Assembly: GCA_004335635.1 (NCBI GenBank)
Contig: QAXH01005238.1
Location: 10,025-72,293 of the forward strand
From: Chloromonas sp. AAM2
Lineage: Eukaryota; Chlorophyta; Chlorophyceae; Chlamydomonadales; Chlamydomonadaceae
Reading direction: 5' to 3'
DNA: 62,269 bases
Each line of letters opens with the position of its first letter. Position 1 is the stretch's first letter. Below are positions 23,369-36,425 of the stretch, piece by piece. The notes beneath the pieces were generated by a model. That model ran no database searches. It was not told the origin of the DNA and was given only the letters and a program-made list of their open reading frames with translations. The position numbers and the translations under genes were made by a program.

Positions 23369-23926
23369 CAGCTACATGTTGCCACTGTTCTACCAGCTGC
23401 AAGGATAGCCGTTGGTCTAGTTATGCCAAAAGACAGCTGGCCGTCAACCGCCCGGCAGTTGGACTTCAAACTTCTCGAAGTTGACCATTGAATCGACACA
23501 TTATTGCACGCAGGCGGCTAATTGAATCGCTAATAAGTATTATCGCGTCAGCACCGCAGCGCTAGCGACAGACAAGGATGTGTTGGACCCAAGGACAGGT
23601 GGGACCTTTGACCAGAGCGCCGGCCATGCAAAGCTGCCTCGGCACTTGATCCTTGCCGGAGCTCATTCATGCGTATCATACAAGCCACATGCAGCCAGTG
23701 GACCATGCAATTAAGTTGGTAATGGTGACCACGGCGGAAGCTGGGCCTGTGGCCTCACATGCATGCATGTCAGCAATGCCGCCAGCGTTTGCACACCATG
23801 CAAGCATATACATGCCTGTTTCGTGTGCAGGTGTACACATTTTTCAGCTTGAACAGCCCACTTCACGAGTTCAAGCTTGCATAGCTGTCAGCACTTTCCT
23901 GCCTCTTGCGTCAGCAGCTTCATTCC
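23369..23926. other. spacer upstream of the duplicated-module gene
   Basis: There is no feature with clear support here. Frames on the plus strand (23653 onward) may be upstream coding or 5' UTR of the following gene. Confidence 0.35.
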
Positions 23927-26885
23927 ATGGCGACCGGCAACCTCAGTATGCACTCCTGTGCGGCAGGCGCCCCACACCATGCCGCACCCCACCAACCAGC
24001 ATGCAGACATCGTCGCAAGGCCATTTCAGTGCCCATTCACCACCCCATGCTCACTCCCAGACTGCCAGGCTTTACAAGGCCTTTTAGAGGAGCTATGCAA
24101 GTTCGTGCCTGGGCAGACTCCAGAAATGACATGCCCTTGCCAATACCGTGCCCCATGGTCCACTGTGCAAATTTCCAGCAGCCAGACAGCCAGGGACACA
24201 GCGCCAGCGTCCTGCAGCAGACATTCAAATCGCCTCAAAGTGCACCCTCGCTTGGACCCATGCCTACCTACACTCTGGCCGAAGCACCAGCAGCCCCTGC
24301 AAAGCACCTCAAAGGTCCATTTGTTTTGTCACAGTTGGCTCCAATAGTCATGGGCGGCCTAACAGCTGCGGCAGCGTCTTTGAGCCGAGCAGGCACGCCA
24401 GCTTCTGCTGGGCAGAATGAGACTTCGACCTTAACCGCAGATAAACCTTTTCCCACTCCAACGTCCACTTCAACTGAACCCACGTCCATGCCCACATCAG
24501 CCACAGCCTCTCTGGAAGCTTTCCAATTGGTGTCCAAGGTGCATAGCGCCAGCAATCACGTGCCAGGCTACGTGCATCTGGGCATGCGTAGGCATGGCCA
24601 TGAGCATAGGTTTGCAGCACAAGAAGAGCAGGAGTGCATTCAAGCCATCACACCACCGGTACGTGTAAGCACTCTCTGCTAGATTTTGATGGTTGACGTG
24701 CTCTGCATGCTTTCCAGACCATCTGATGACTACTGTTGCTAGCTATTCTTATGGCAATGCATGCTGCCTCTGACGCATTCGCTTCAATGCACAGCAGCAA
24801 GTGCAACCTGTCACTGTACAGCCGACAGTCCAGACGGCAAGCAGGTACTGCTGACTAATAGGGACCATCTATGCAAGAAGCTGACAGTGCAGCCTATCCC
24901 ATAAGGGCCCAGACAGCTTGAATACAGGAGGGGACTGTGAGCTACAATCCGTTGCTCTGTACGTGCAGATGCATCTACCCACACCCTTCATGGTGTCTAA
25001 CAAGAGATGTCAGGACCCACTGGACGTCTCCTTGGATCAGCAGCCGAGTGGTGCCCTGCGGTGTCACGCGTCCAGTGGTGATGCCGGAGTGGTGACTGCA
25101 TGGCGTGAAGATGACTGCATGGCGGAAGAGTCGAGTATGAGCGTGGATGATTGGGAAGAGGAGGGCGAGATGGAACAAGGGCAGGCAAGGGAGGCGTTTG
25201 CGAGCGTGAGTGAGGGGCGAGAATATGGTGCAGAGGCATGGCGGGGAGAAGCAGCTGGTGAGGAGGAGGAGGAGTGGCAGGCGAACGAGGATGGGGTGTG
25301 GGAGTGTGATGAAGGGTTGGAGCTAGAGTTTGGTGAGGGCGAAGACGATGGCGGGGAGTACGTCTCAGCTCCGGGCATCGAGTGGGAAAACCATCGCGGT
25401 GGAGTGATAACCGACGAGCCTCCCGTCTCACCTTACGGCTTTGACGTGCCCAAGGAAATCCTCGCTCTGAGGCCTGGACACATCTTCAGTGTGCAAGTGA
25501 GTCACGAGTGTAACGCCACTGGCCAGCCTGTTGTTGCGCTCTGTCTGGGCTGCTCGCGTCGGTCGTTGGCTTGTGCAGCCAGTTTGAGTTTGCCCAAGGA
25601 GCTGTGTCGCAGCAGTGGCCAAACGAAGCGGCAGGGTATGGACTCAACTCTCTTAACGAACGCGTGAATCCATCAGCAATCCGTAACTACAGCGCTTGCT
25701 TCACAATTATTCGGCGCACATGCTTGCAGGTGTTGCGCTCTGCCCTCTTCCACGCGGGCGAGTGTTCGCTAGACGTCGAGCGCTGGCACAAGGCAGGCGT
25801 GGCCGCCACGCGGGCGGCGAAGCACCCTAAAGGAGTGGTGGGCAGCGTACCGCCCGTCTCACCCCATGGCTGGCCGGTGCCAAAGGAGATTCTCGCCCTC
25901 AGGCCGGGGCACATCTTCAGCCCAGCGGTAGGCGCTTACATATTGAGTGTGCTGTTTCACGTCAGTTATGTTGACGACACAACAGCTAGTTTTGCTTGTG
26001 TAGCGCAATGCCTGGTGTGTCGCCCGACATCCAATACTGGCTCATGGTGACGAGTTGTCTTCTCTGCAGGTGCTGCGCAGCGCACTATTTCACGCCGGTG
26101 TCCCCAGCCCAAGTCCTAGCAACACCCCACTGAACCTTCAACCCTTGGGTTTGAACGATGCACTGGTGGCTGTGGACATTCAGTTCCCAACCCTGGATCG
26201 CAAACCCTTGGCTTCGCGTCATCTAGATTACCTGCCCACGCTCGACTGCTTTATTGAACAAGAGGAGCTGCCAATCTTTCCAGAAGAGGGTTTTCAAGCC
26301 GATCAACGTCCTCCACCATCTGATGACGAGGCAGGCAAGTACAGTGGGGAGCTGTATTACCGAATGTCGTGGTTCCATATGTGGTAATAAGCGCTCGCTG
26401 ATTTGAATCGTTCTGCTACCATCAGTTACAATCTGGTCCGTCCACTCCAATTCTTTTCTCCTGTTTCAGGCACCATGTCGCAGTGTGTGGTGGTTTCGCG
26501 CATGTCTTCAGGCATGCACACGTGCGTATCCGCAGGTTCTCCTGACCGCTCTCGCTCCAACGCGCCGTCTCCTTCCCCACCTCCGCCCTTCCTCACCAGC
26601 CCAGCCACCACAGCTGACCCAGAATCACAAGTCACGGTGCCAGTGACAGCACCCAATGCAACACTGGTGAGCCCGGTATCAGATCTACCGGTGCATGCAC
26701 AGTCGTCGCCGGGGGACGATTGGCCCGAGCGTGCCGCTCTGATAGTCGCGGCCAGTGACTCGGACGTGTGCATCGCTAAGATCAGCCCTGTGCCTGCTGC
26801 GGCAGCAGTGGATACGCAGGAGCAAGCCGTTGTAATGCTGGATGCAGGCACACCAGCCGTGGAAGTGGGGGTCAAGGGGCAGTGA
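23927..26885 (+). CDS. acidic unknown protein with a duplicated exon module
   Basis: The exons are 23927-24658, 24969-25496, 25730-25927, 26070-26334 and 26470-26885. The phases agree, giving 712 residues. The first exon is Pro/Ser/Thr-rich (probably disordered) and the second is strongly acidic (DDWEEEGEMEQGQ, GEEEEEW). Exons 2 and 3 each end with PPVSPxGxxVPKEILALRPG-HIFS, and exons 3 and 4 each begin with VLRSALFHAG, so one unit of about 35 residues occurs twice in tandem. Exon 4 leaves by a GC donor (GCAAGT at 26335), and only that site brings the last Ser/Pro/Val-rich exon into frame. Reading straight on instead gives a stop at 26385-26387, a possible short isoform. The ATG at 23927 is a choice; upstream exons are possible. 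No known domain was recognised, so no function is proposed. Confidence 0.55.
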
Positions 26886-28000
26886 GCTGCTATGACGTGG
26901 TTGTTCAAACGTCATGACTTTACAAGTTTAGAAAACTGCTCAGCGGTGAGCAAGAGCCATCGAGACAGGATACAGGCTTCTCACGCACAGTTCACAAGTC
27001 TGGTTCCCAGGCACAGCAGCTGTTTCTGGGCATCGCTCGACTAAGTTGCTAGTCCCCTGCAGAGTTTGGCCAGTGCAACAAGGGCCAGATTGGCCGAGTT
27101 TGTACACGGCATTATTATGCTGTTGGAGTACCTCGGGCTGCAGTTAAGGCTTGTGCCTGTGGAAGGAGCAGGGCATGTCGTCAACTAGACAAGCACAAGC
27201 AGGCCAAAACAGGTAGGATAGGACAGGCGGCCAGTTAAGGCACTTGATGCAAATCACCACTGCCACGGTTTCTGTAGGAGCGATAAAAAGAAGCAAGTAG
27301 GAGCAAGCGGAGGCACGTTGGCTTAGCCCGCCACTGTCATGATTTCTGTATACGGGCAAATTCAGTAGGTTTTGCAGGTGCACATGGCGGACCATCTTGC
27401 AAGGAACGGTGTCGACTTCTGACTACTACTGACGGTGACCAACACAGCGATTTCTGCTATGCCAAGCACGAACATTCAAGTTGCATTCAGGAAAGGCTGC
27501 TTGAGCTCTATGTTTTCCGATTGTTGCATGTGACACTTGGCATGTCGCATTTTGATAGACAAACTCTTTGACAAAGCATGCTATGACACGGCAGCACTGC
27601 CGACCTGGCAGACTTCAACATGACCATGTATTTGCTGTTATTCGTGATTACTACTTTGGAACAAGGCCAACTAGGGCTGATCTTAGTACACTGAAAAGAT
27701 GCCTGCTGAGCAATCTCCAGGAGCCCAGTCATATCCTGTCATTATGTAGCATGTTGCAGTTGGATTGATGTGCGGGGTGGTTCAAACCGTAAGCTGGTCT
27801 CATGCAGATGTGTCGATTATCCCTTGTGTCCTTCGTTGTGGAACAAGGAAGGCAAAACCAGAGCTCAGAAAGGACTGAAAGCTCACAAACGCCTTCCTGC
27901 TATATACCAGCGTTCACTAGCGTACGTATGCCTTGTAGGTATGCCTGCCATCATCATGTAAACAGCTCGAGTGGTACTGCTTGTGCGTCACAGCCGCGGG
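26886..28000. other. intergenic spacer without recognised features
   Basis: Short frames occur on both strands (for example 27144-27395 minus and 27568-27961 plus) but none has motif support. No repeats longer than about 15 bases were noticed. Confidence 0.4.
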
Positions 28001-28558
28001 TCAGGAGTCGGCTGCTTGGCTTGCCTGAGTACTGTTGATTACATTGCGAACGTCTTGCCACCCCTCATTAGCACCTATCAACGAGTCAGCTGCAGCTTCA
28101 CATTTCTTTTGCAAGAACAGGCTGGATGACAGGAACGCTTGACACGCTAAGGTGTTAGTCATTGTAATCAAACCCATCATGACAGTATCATGCGTTGGTG
28201 GCCTGCCGCAGTCATAGCTGCCTTCACACGTTGTGGCCATCCCTCCGCCCGAGAGACAGTCTGCACAATGCTCAGCTTCACAGCATGGCGTGCGTGAACA
28301 CACAGCCCAACGAGTTAAACCTCGGTCACATACTCATCAGAACCGAAACCAGCTGCACAATGTGCACTCTGCCAGGCAGGCTGGGCAGCAGCAGGGGCAG
28401 CATGCGAAACGCAGATGTGCAGCTGTTGAGATGTATCCTCAACAGCGGGCTGCACGCTAGATGCTGCGTGATGGCGGCAAGCAGCTCAGGCGTGACCGGC
28501 CATGCCATATGACCGGCCAAGAACGATGGTTTGCTGGTATCCAGGATGGTGATGGTTG
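28001..28558 (-). CDS. small unknown gene fragment, two exons
   Basis: Exon 28558-28334 (donor GTATGT) and exon 28260-28001 join in phase 1 and end at a stop at 28001-28003. The reading gives about 161 residues: TITILDTSKPSFLAGH, then helical HLACSPLLRIHL and LPLLLPSLPGRVHIVQL, then a second exon with LITMTNTLACQAFLSSSLF and EAAADSLIGANEGWQDV. It is moderately hydrophobic and helical with no recognised domain. A further 5' exon is likely around 28600-28660 but was not resolved. The support is phase agreement and amino acid composition only. Confidence 0.35.
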
Positions 28559-30045
28559 CTGTTTAAATGCATCCGCACTGTCACTGTAGAATAGCCTGAA
28601 GCGTGTTCTCTCCCAGTGCAGATCGCATTTGCGCATAGCAGCTGCAACTCTCACAGTGGTTTCCAGGCTGGTGCTGGGGACAAGCACATGGGCACATGAG
28701 TGCATGTCTCGTCTTTCCCTCATGCGCATGGATCGCAGGGCATTCAGCGACAACCGGTCCAGTAAAGATTGTTCAACTCAAGGTGTGTCGATGTGCAGGG
28801 CCGCTGACTGTAGCTGTGCCGCAGGTGTGTATATATATGTATTTACACCAGGGAAGCCGTCAGAGGACACGGAACGGGATGGCCACCGCCCTGCAAAACG
28901 AAAGCAGGGAACAAAGCAGGCAAGGCAGGCCAACCCAAAGCAAAACAGGACAGAGCCGCCGAAGTCNNNNNNNNNNNNNNNNNNNNNNNNNNNNNNNNNN
29001 NNNNNNNNNNNNNNNNNNNNNNNNNNNNNNNGGCGGAACGTCAGAGAACAGGGACAGCCAAACTGCAACAGTGGCCAAAGAGCAGGGCCCAAAACACTGG
29101 CATCTAGGCTGCAGGGTCAGGCTGACGAAGAAAGGTGTGTCAAGAAGGGCAGGCTCAGCAGTGCTGCCGTCCCTTGATCACTGCTTGTACTCGAGGGCAG
29201 TTGTAGCTTGCTGAGGCATGGAAACCCGGACGCCAGCTGCTGCACATGCTGACACGTGACAGTGTTCGTTTAATGCACAATCTTCCGCAGACTCCATTAG
29301 ACGTGCTGATGCTTCAGCACAAGCAGTGCTAAAACTGGTCGAGCTCTGTCGTGCGTTGGTATCAGTGCATTATCCACAGCAAAGGCAATCCCCAGACGGC
29401 ATCTGCATGTAAGGTCTCTGCACTCTGCCAAGCGCCATCCTCCTCTCTGGCCTCTACAGATCTCATCCGACTAGATGTTGTCCAGCACAGGCATCGCAGA
29501 ATCAAATCGAGCTCTGCCTATTGCTTGATGTTATCGGTTGAGCAGACACCACATGCATCGGCCCCTAAAATACAAGGTATGATGCTGGGACGTCTCCGTC
29601 GCTCGTCTTCGCTGATCCCTGCCAATGACTCGCACAACTTGCCAAGATGCATTTCACTTGCCAAGATGCGCGCCTTGTACGATGCGTTCAAGTACGGTAA
29701 GGCTTGGGAAGACGATCCCCCTGGCCTCTGGTGTCGCAACGCACAGCGTCTGCCCAAGCTGCTGACACGGCTGGAACCGCATACCGATGGCTCTCACATG
29801 ATGGCAGAGACGCAGAGTGTGCTTGATCCCAAGCAGAACATCAAAGACAGGAACAGAGTGTTTGTTTTTGTGGCGGGTCAACTGGTGCTTGCCAGTGCCA
29901 CGGATGCCGCTCCTCATACGCATGCATGCGGTTTGCCATGAGGCGCTTGTGCAGCCCTTGACATCGGCAGGCCGTTGCATCTCAAGGACGATAACGCTTG
30001 TAGGCGCTCACAACACTCTGACCACCGTACCACTTGTGGCGGCCT
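28559..30045. other. spacer with ambiguous open frames around 29.4-29.9 kb
   Basis: Apart from the gap, this region has long open frames on both strands at 29351-29941 (+) and 29518-29757 (-). The plus frame has a GTAAGG donor-like site at 29697; the minus frame contains GKLCESLAGISEDERRRRP. Either could be an exon and both cannot be. Neither was recognised. Confidence 0.35.
28967..29031. other. assembly gap (65 N)
   Basis: This is a run of 65 N. The left flank, 28937-28966, resembles 49757-49787 (AAAACAGG-ACGAGCCGCC core), so the gap may have formed at a repeat. Confidence 0.98.
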
Positions 30046-33000
30046 TCACACGGGCAGGCCGTAGCGGTCCCTGAAGAGCATCAGCACTCGGTGCGTCTTG
30101 CGTGACTCCCAGGCCGAACACAGCTCAGCGTAGTAATGCGTCACCTGCAGCATATGACCATGAGCACTGGAGGCACATGAAGGGCATGCGGAGCATGTGA
30201 GGCGTTTTATGTGCAGGTAAAAAATCATGGTGTGAAACTCAACTGTAAAACTCAGACACAGTTCAACGTCGTGATGGGCAACGTACAATATAGCATCCTT
30301 GAGAACAATGTGGGGTGCATGTGAGGGATATGCGAGGTGCATGTGGGGTGCATGTGGGGTGCATGCGAGGTGCATGCGAGGTGCATGTGGGGTGCATGTG
30401 GGATGCATGTGGGGTGCATGCGGGGTGCATGCGAGGTGCATGCGGGGTGCATGCGAGGTGCATGCGAGGTGCATGAAACCCATCATCGCCTGTGACCCTC
30501 CAATTGAAGTAACCTGGCCAACCACTGTGCCGCATGTCTTGTCTGCATCAACACACTGTACGTGCAAGCAGTCACACTTCCTCTCGACAGTGAGATCAGA
30601 CCCACACACTTTGACCAAGGAACGAAAAATAGATGCCTACCATCCATGCATCCATGCATGCAGCCACGCTTGTCCTCACCTGTGCTAGCCCCACTGGAGT
30701 GCCCTCCTCATCCCTGAACGACTGAACCAACTGAGGCACCGCAGGAGCCCTTTGCAGCAACTTCAGAAGGCGGCACAGCGCAGCCATAATCTCGAGGCGC
30801 GGCCCGATACCCAGGGTGGCGTTTTCTTCTGTATACGCGGGAGGCTGATGAAACTGGGGTGGTGGGACGCTAGATGGTGGCGGCTTTCCTGACATGATTG
30901 CCATTGGTTGCAGCTTGTAGGTGGGAAACGGTGGGCCGCATGGCAGGATAAGAAGATAGCCGTGACGAGGCGCGGCGGTTACACACCAGTTGTCAGCAGC
31001 AGCAGCAGCAGGAGCAGCAGTTGCTGCTCCAGCAGAGGTTTGCACTGCAGCAGCTGCGGGGTTTGACGGATTCGTACCAGTGGCAAGCGGCAAGTGGCTA
31101 CCATTGTTGCCAGCAGCAGCAGCAGCTGGAGCAGCTGGTGTAGCTGCTCCAGCTGAGGCTTGTATCGTAGCTGGGTTGGCTGCTGCGGGGTGTGCCTCAA
31201 GGCCCAACTGATGTTTGGTACCATTGGATGCTGGGTGTGACAAGTTGGTACCAGTGGTGGCTGGACCTTCCACCTGTCTGGTGCGATGGGGAGCGACTGA
31301 CGGGACTGCTGGAGAGGCTGCTTTCGCCACTGTGGTCTGCTTGAGAAGATATGCAATCCTGGGCTCTGCTGGCGTAGGAGCAGCAGCAGGTGCTGCTGGA
31401 CCCTTCGCAGCAGGTTTGTGGTCTGTTGCCTTCTGAGCTGCTGGGTTCCGAGCGGCTGGCGGTGCAGCAGCTGCAGCTGAAGCAGCCACAGGTGAAGCGA
31501 TCACAGGCACGGCAGGCCCAGCCAGGCCCACCGCCCGCACCACCATCGCCGCTTGAACAGCTGCCTGGCCCTGCGGCCCGCTCTTACCCTTACCAGACGC
31601 CTGCTGAGCTGTCTTCACAGCCTGACCACCGGCCCCGCCTGCCCCTCCCTTGGCCGGCTGAACCCCGTCCTGGTACCTGGCGGGACGGCCCGCTGTGCGT
31701 CTGTCGGTATTCCCGGTCCTGACGCCATCCGCCCCGCCCGGCCCACCCGCCGCCCCTGCACCTTGCCCCTGCTCTGCATCCACATCAACAACCCCACTTT
31801 TTTTTGGACGACCACGCACTTTCTTAGCTGCTGGCTGCTCTGGCACATCATCACCATCAGCAGCAGCATCCTCCTGGTCGTTTCTGAGCTGTCCGTTTTT
31901 GCGTTTGCCTCTGCTAGCTTTTGCCTGTGGCAGTTGAGGCTCGCCTGCGAGTCTAGGCTGGGGGCCGCCTCTTTCATGGCATTCCCTGGCGCAGCCCAGG
32001 CAGCAGTACCACTTATCAGGCTCTGGTACACCTTTGGCTAACCCGATGCAAATGTGGTGGCCTCCCCTGCACACACGACCCAACAACAAAGTATTCCTTC
32101 AGATGATCATCACCAATACTTGTGACTTTTTGGTTTGGGACCCCTTAGAGCTGCACTGCTGAGCCACAGTCTGTTCATGCGATCCAAACGTCATGAACAT
32201 GCAAAATGACAGTGATAAAAATTTTGGGCCGGTCTCACATAATTTCGGGCATAAGCCATTGAGACAAATCTGGGCAATGACATGAGATGGGCCATGGCAA
32301 ACATGGTACACGGAAGTAAATGGATTTGGACCTCTTCTTATTTTCGTGCCACAGTCATGATGATGATGATGATGAATCGTAATCCCTCTGCTTACCAGCC
32401 ACAATCATTTTCGCACAGGTACATCTTGTTGCCGTAGCCCGGTTTGTCGCGGTGGCAGACCTGCGAGCCAAAAACGCGATTGCAACCGCCAATTCTTACA
32501 GTTCCACAATCAAATGCGGCGTGGTGTGCACCAAGACTGTGCAAGCATCAGCCTATAAGAGCACCTACACCACATAGGCTGGGTTGCAACCACGGCCGTT
32601 TGTACTTGTCAGACATACACCAAATCTTTGTAACCGTTGCTTCAAGTAAACATGGTGACATGGACAAAGTCCTGAGCTCCCGTTGTCCTGATCCACACTG
32701 CATCCGATAAGCCCAAGTATTAGGACGTCTTGCACTGTACCCTGGTCATTCCTATCGATAGTACCACATCAATCCTGAGTGAATTTGCCACATCATCGCC
32801 ATCGTTACCACTTCCCAAGTGTGCTGATCATTGTTGCAATGGACCTGACCCCTTGTGCGTTAAGGCTCCGGGTAACTAACCCTATGCCTAACTTTCCGAC
32901 GCAGCACTCACGTAGCAAGGCTCGTCGCCCTTATGTCCCATGGGGCGAGCAGCGTCCACATACTCCGTCCACAGGGGCTGGTTTTCGCAGGCGGGCAGCA

Positions 33001-36000
33001 GCACCAACGGCTCGACAGGGACCGGGGGAGCGGCCTGTGGCGCCGGCACGAGGACTTGCGGTACGGGAGGTGCAGTACGGTTGGCCTGTACGGGAGGTGC
33101 AGTACGGTAGCCCTTTATGGGTGATGTCGCTCTGCCCACGGCCCTCATGCCGTCTACGATGCCCTGGATACCCGCAGCCATGGCGGATGCAACTGCACCA
33201 AATGTGCTGCGCTTGGTTGGCACTTCTGCTGCTGCTGGCTTGGCAGCTGATGCAGCTGCTGCCCGTGCAGCTGGAGCGGCTGGCTGGTGCCTGTGTGCTG
33301 GCTGTGCAGCTGTTGCGGCTGGCTGCTGCCGGAGTGCTGGCTGGGCAGCTGGCTGTGCGGCAGCTGTTACCGCTGGCTGGGCAGCTGGTGCGGCTGGCTT
33401 CTGCCGGTGTGCTGGCTGGGCAGCTGGCTGTGTGGCAGCTGGAGCAGCAGTTTGAGGAGCAGTGGCGCTGGGACCAGCAACGAGCACTTCTTGCATGGCT
33501 GGCTGGGTGGTGCCTGCATGACCTGAGGATCCCGCTTGTGAAGGTGCTGCTGCCTGCACAGGCCATGCATGATACACGCTCCCGTTTGGACTGCCTGGAA
33601 TGCTGTGACCACTGGCCGTGAATAGGCAGCAAGTGCAGTGTCACAGCTGATCAGCCAATACAGCCAAGGCAACAAGTTCACATTTGTTGTTGTTAGCCAT
33701 GCACACATGCGCTTGTAGGTCTAAATTCCAAACCCTAACACCGACACAGAGTCAATCAAATACGTCATTGGTTAATCGATAATGTGGCATTTGGGGCTCC
33801 CAGTGTCCACGCACCTCATCAGGCATAGCCCCATTGGCTTGTGCCGACGCTTGGCCCGGGCCAAACTGAGCCCTGGCCGCCTCCTGAAAGGCCCGCTTCC
33901 AATGGCTACCAAGCTCCGGTAAACCCATAGGTCCCTCCATGGCCATTGGCCCGCCATTGGCCAGCGGAGTGCCTGCAGCAGCCAGTAAACTGTCAGTGGT
34001 TGATCAATCATGACAGAATGGCTTCATGTAAGTGCGGCATCACATATCAAATCCGAGTCTAAAGTTGTGACCAGATTGACAAAATCAGGCTCTTCTTATG
34101 TTTGCGGTAATGTATGCTGGCGCACCTGCGCCAATGAGAAAGTATTTTTCAGTGCATACTCGCACCCACCTTCACTTTCATCCGCCATGGAATGGTCATA
34201 GCCGCCTGGTTCAGCCGGTGCGGCTGATGCAGGAGCATGGCTGGGGCCGGCACCGCTGGCCAGGACGTCTGCTGCAGCTGGCAGGTACTGTGGCAGCACC
34301 AACCCATTACCAACCGGCTGCGTTGCAATAACCATGTTGCCATTGCCATAGCCATTGCCTTGCATGCCTTGCATGGGTGCATGTATGGGGTCGTACACAG
34401 CGGCATGATTGTCAGCACCATTGTCTGCAGCAGTAACAGCTGGCTGCATCGCATACGGCATGGCTGAACGGTACTGCTGCAACACCATTCCATTACCGAC
34501 CACCTGCACTGCCATAACCATGTTGCCATAGCCTTGCATGCCGTGCATGGGTGCATGCACGGGTTCGTCAACGGCAGCAGCCACAGCTGGCTGTGTTGCA
34601 GGCACAAGCTCTGGACCAACCCAGTCCGGGTAATAAGCCAAGTTGCCCCATTGGAAAACGTCTGGATAGTCTGGCGGCGGTTTTGTGCTGACCATTTTGA
34701 CGAGTAGGTGTGGGCTGTTCACGCTGTAACCACAATCGTACAAATCTGCAAGGTTGGAATTGACAGTTCATCATTAACCACAGCTGCTGTGACAGAGATT
34801 CTTGCGAGCTGTTAGCACCAACAGATGCTTCATGCACATGGGCAGAGCGAAGCGTTATCCGCGCTGCTTGCTTCATGTGAGCACGCGTTACCAGCATGCC
34901 CTGCTCTTGCCTCACCCGCCAGGTTCCTGCTCGGGCTGAGCTTGTACATGCTGGGCACCTGCACCCTGCCGTCAGCATTGAGCGTGAGGTTCAAGGGGAT
35001 GACGCTGCCTTCCAGTACGCCATCGACCATGAGCTGCATGCCCACCAACTGCACAGCATCAGGACGGTTGCTGTCAGCGTCTGTCGGTGTCAACTCAGAC
35101 ACACCAAATCAAACCTGGGCAGACATAGGCTTCGGCAACTACAACCTGCAGTAAACTGGACACCAATCGCCAACTGCAAACCGCCATTGAGATAATTGGC
35201 ATTTCCATGGAGTGATGACTTGGGATAGCGTCCTGCTACTGACTGCTATTTTATTTCTTCCTGAGTTGCGGGACAGACTTTTTGAACGCAATGAATGCAT
35301 TGATACACATTCAAAAGGGCAAACTCAACTAACGGCTGTAGCAAGACAGGCCACAGCACACTGCACGAATGGCTTGCAGCATGCAAGTGCACATGTACCC
35401 AAAGTATCTCTGGATTCATTACTTATCATGAAGAATGAAGCGCATCCATGCTTTATTTGAAAGAAAAACAGCAGAGCAATTGGCAAACCATGCCAGACAG
35501 TAAAAACCTGCCAAAGCAAGCGACTGACCCCTGAGCCATGCAATTTAGCAGGGCAACAGGTAGCCCAGGAGCACAACAAAGCTCAGCACTTTCATGTGGG
35601 CAGCACCTACCCCTGGAAAATTCATCCCCTTCTCCATCATCACTTCCGCATCCCTGTTGTGAACGAGTGGATCGTTGGCCCTTCGACCTCTGTAGGCGAT
35701 GCCACGGGGTCTCGGGCCCTGCATGCACATGAACACTACACATCAGCCTCTAGTCATGGAAGATAAGGTACGCCACGCTTGCATGCTAGCAGTGAGTGGT
35801 GCAAAGGCCCCTTGCGAGCACAGCTGTCGAGTCTGGCTCCTGAACAGCACGTGTAGTCAGCTCGTTTTGTCCATGCTAACCTCATGGCCGGCGACCAGTG
35901 CACCAAGCTTTGCATGCAGTGCATGCGGTCGGTTTCCAGAAGGAGGTTGTGAAAAGCATGGCACTAGAGTGTGGGGCATGCAGCTGAGGCCATGCGATGC

Positions 36001-36425
36001 CCATGCTTGAGGTTCCCACCTGCTCATGCAGGACCAGAACACAGATGTCCTGACTGACTTTGTAGATGCCCCCGGTCCAATACCCAGACAGTAGGTTGTA
36101 GTCAAGCGTCTGCCACTTGTCTGCAAGAAAGACAAGTTACGACGGGTTCTGTCATGAAGCCCCATTGTTTCAAACCCCAGTTTGAATCGACCGGGCCCAG
36201 GCACTCACACAAGTTGTGCCCGCAGATGAAGATTTCGATGTCCACGCACTCTGTGTTGTATTGTATTGTGTTCAGCTGAGTGTTGTGAATCTCGTATTGC
36301 AATGAGATGACATGGGTGGTCCCTGGCTCAAGTTCGACGTTCCCAAACATTGCCCTCATGTCGTCAGCATACACTTGCGCCCTGAACGGAAGCCAAGCTC
36401 GCAGCGGACCCCGAGGTGCCGCCAT
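30046..36425 (-). CDS. PHD-finger / AT-hook chromatin protein, 1161 residues
   Basis: Ten exons join in phase: 36425-36209, 36120-36020, 35718-35611, 35048-34916, 34745-34170, 33972-33815, 33553-32912, 32460-32396, 32066-30680 and 30144-30046. The C4HC3 PHD finger is split over three exons: C-Y-V-C, then L-C-E-N-D-C, then H-H-I-C and C-L-G-C (about residues 641-690). PHD fingers read histone H3 tails. An AT-hook (KVRGRPKK) follows, giving a likely DNA contact. The N-terminal 240 residues are ordered but not recognised (VELEPGTTHVISLQYEIHN; LVGMQLMVDGVLEGSV). Two long Ala/Pro/Gln regions flank the finger, and a helical C-terminal segment (RLEIMAALCRLLKLLQ) ends in LMLFRDRYGLPV. Action in the nucleus on chromatin is inferred from PHD plus AT-hook. 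The total of 3486 bases divides by three. Confidence 0.85.
30306..30476. repeat. 11-bp minisatellite in PHD gene intron
   Basis: About fifteen 11-bp units of the type GGTGCATG(T/C)G(G/A) are in tandem. The array lies in the last intron (30145-30679) of the PHD gene. It has alternating purine-pyrimidine TGCATGCG stretches. Confidence 0.9.

Noticed and set aside
24997..25431. Pro/His-rich minus-strand open frames
   Set aside because: Antisense to the acidic exon (GAG/GAA-rich) of the duplicated-module gene.
26335..26387. Stop at 26385-26387 as the only end of the duplicated-module gene
   Set aside because: The GC donor at 26335 with consensus GCAAGT gives the phase that opens the next 139 codons. 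The stop is kept as a possible isoform only.
30252..30688. His/Cys/Thr-rich open frames
   Set aside because: These are translations of the 11-bp minisatellite within an intron.
30979..31722. Leu/Gln-rich minus frame and Ala-rich plus frames
   Set aside because: Out-of-frame shadows of the Ala/Pro-rich part of the PHD gene exon 32066-30680.
32779..33621. 280-residue plus-strand open frame and its plus-strand neighbours
   Set aside because: Antisense to a PHD gene exon whose minus frame continues in phase into the PHD finger.
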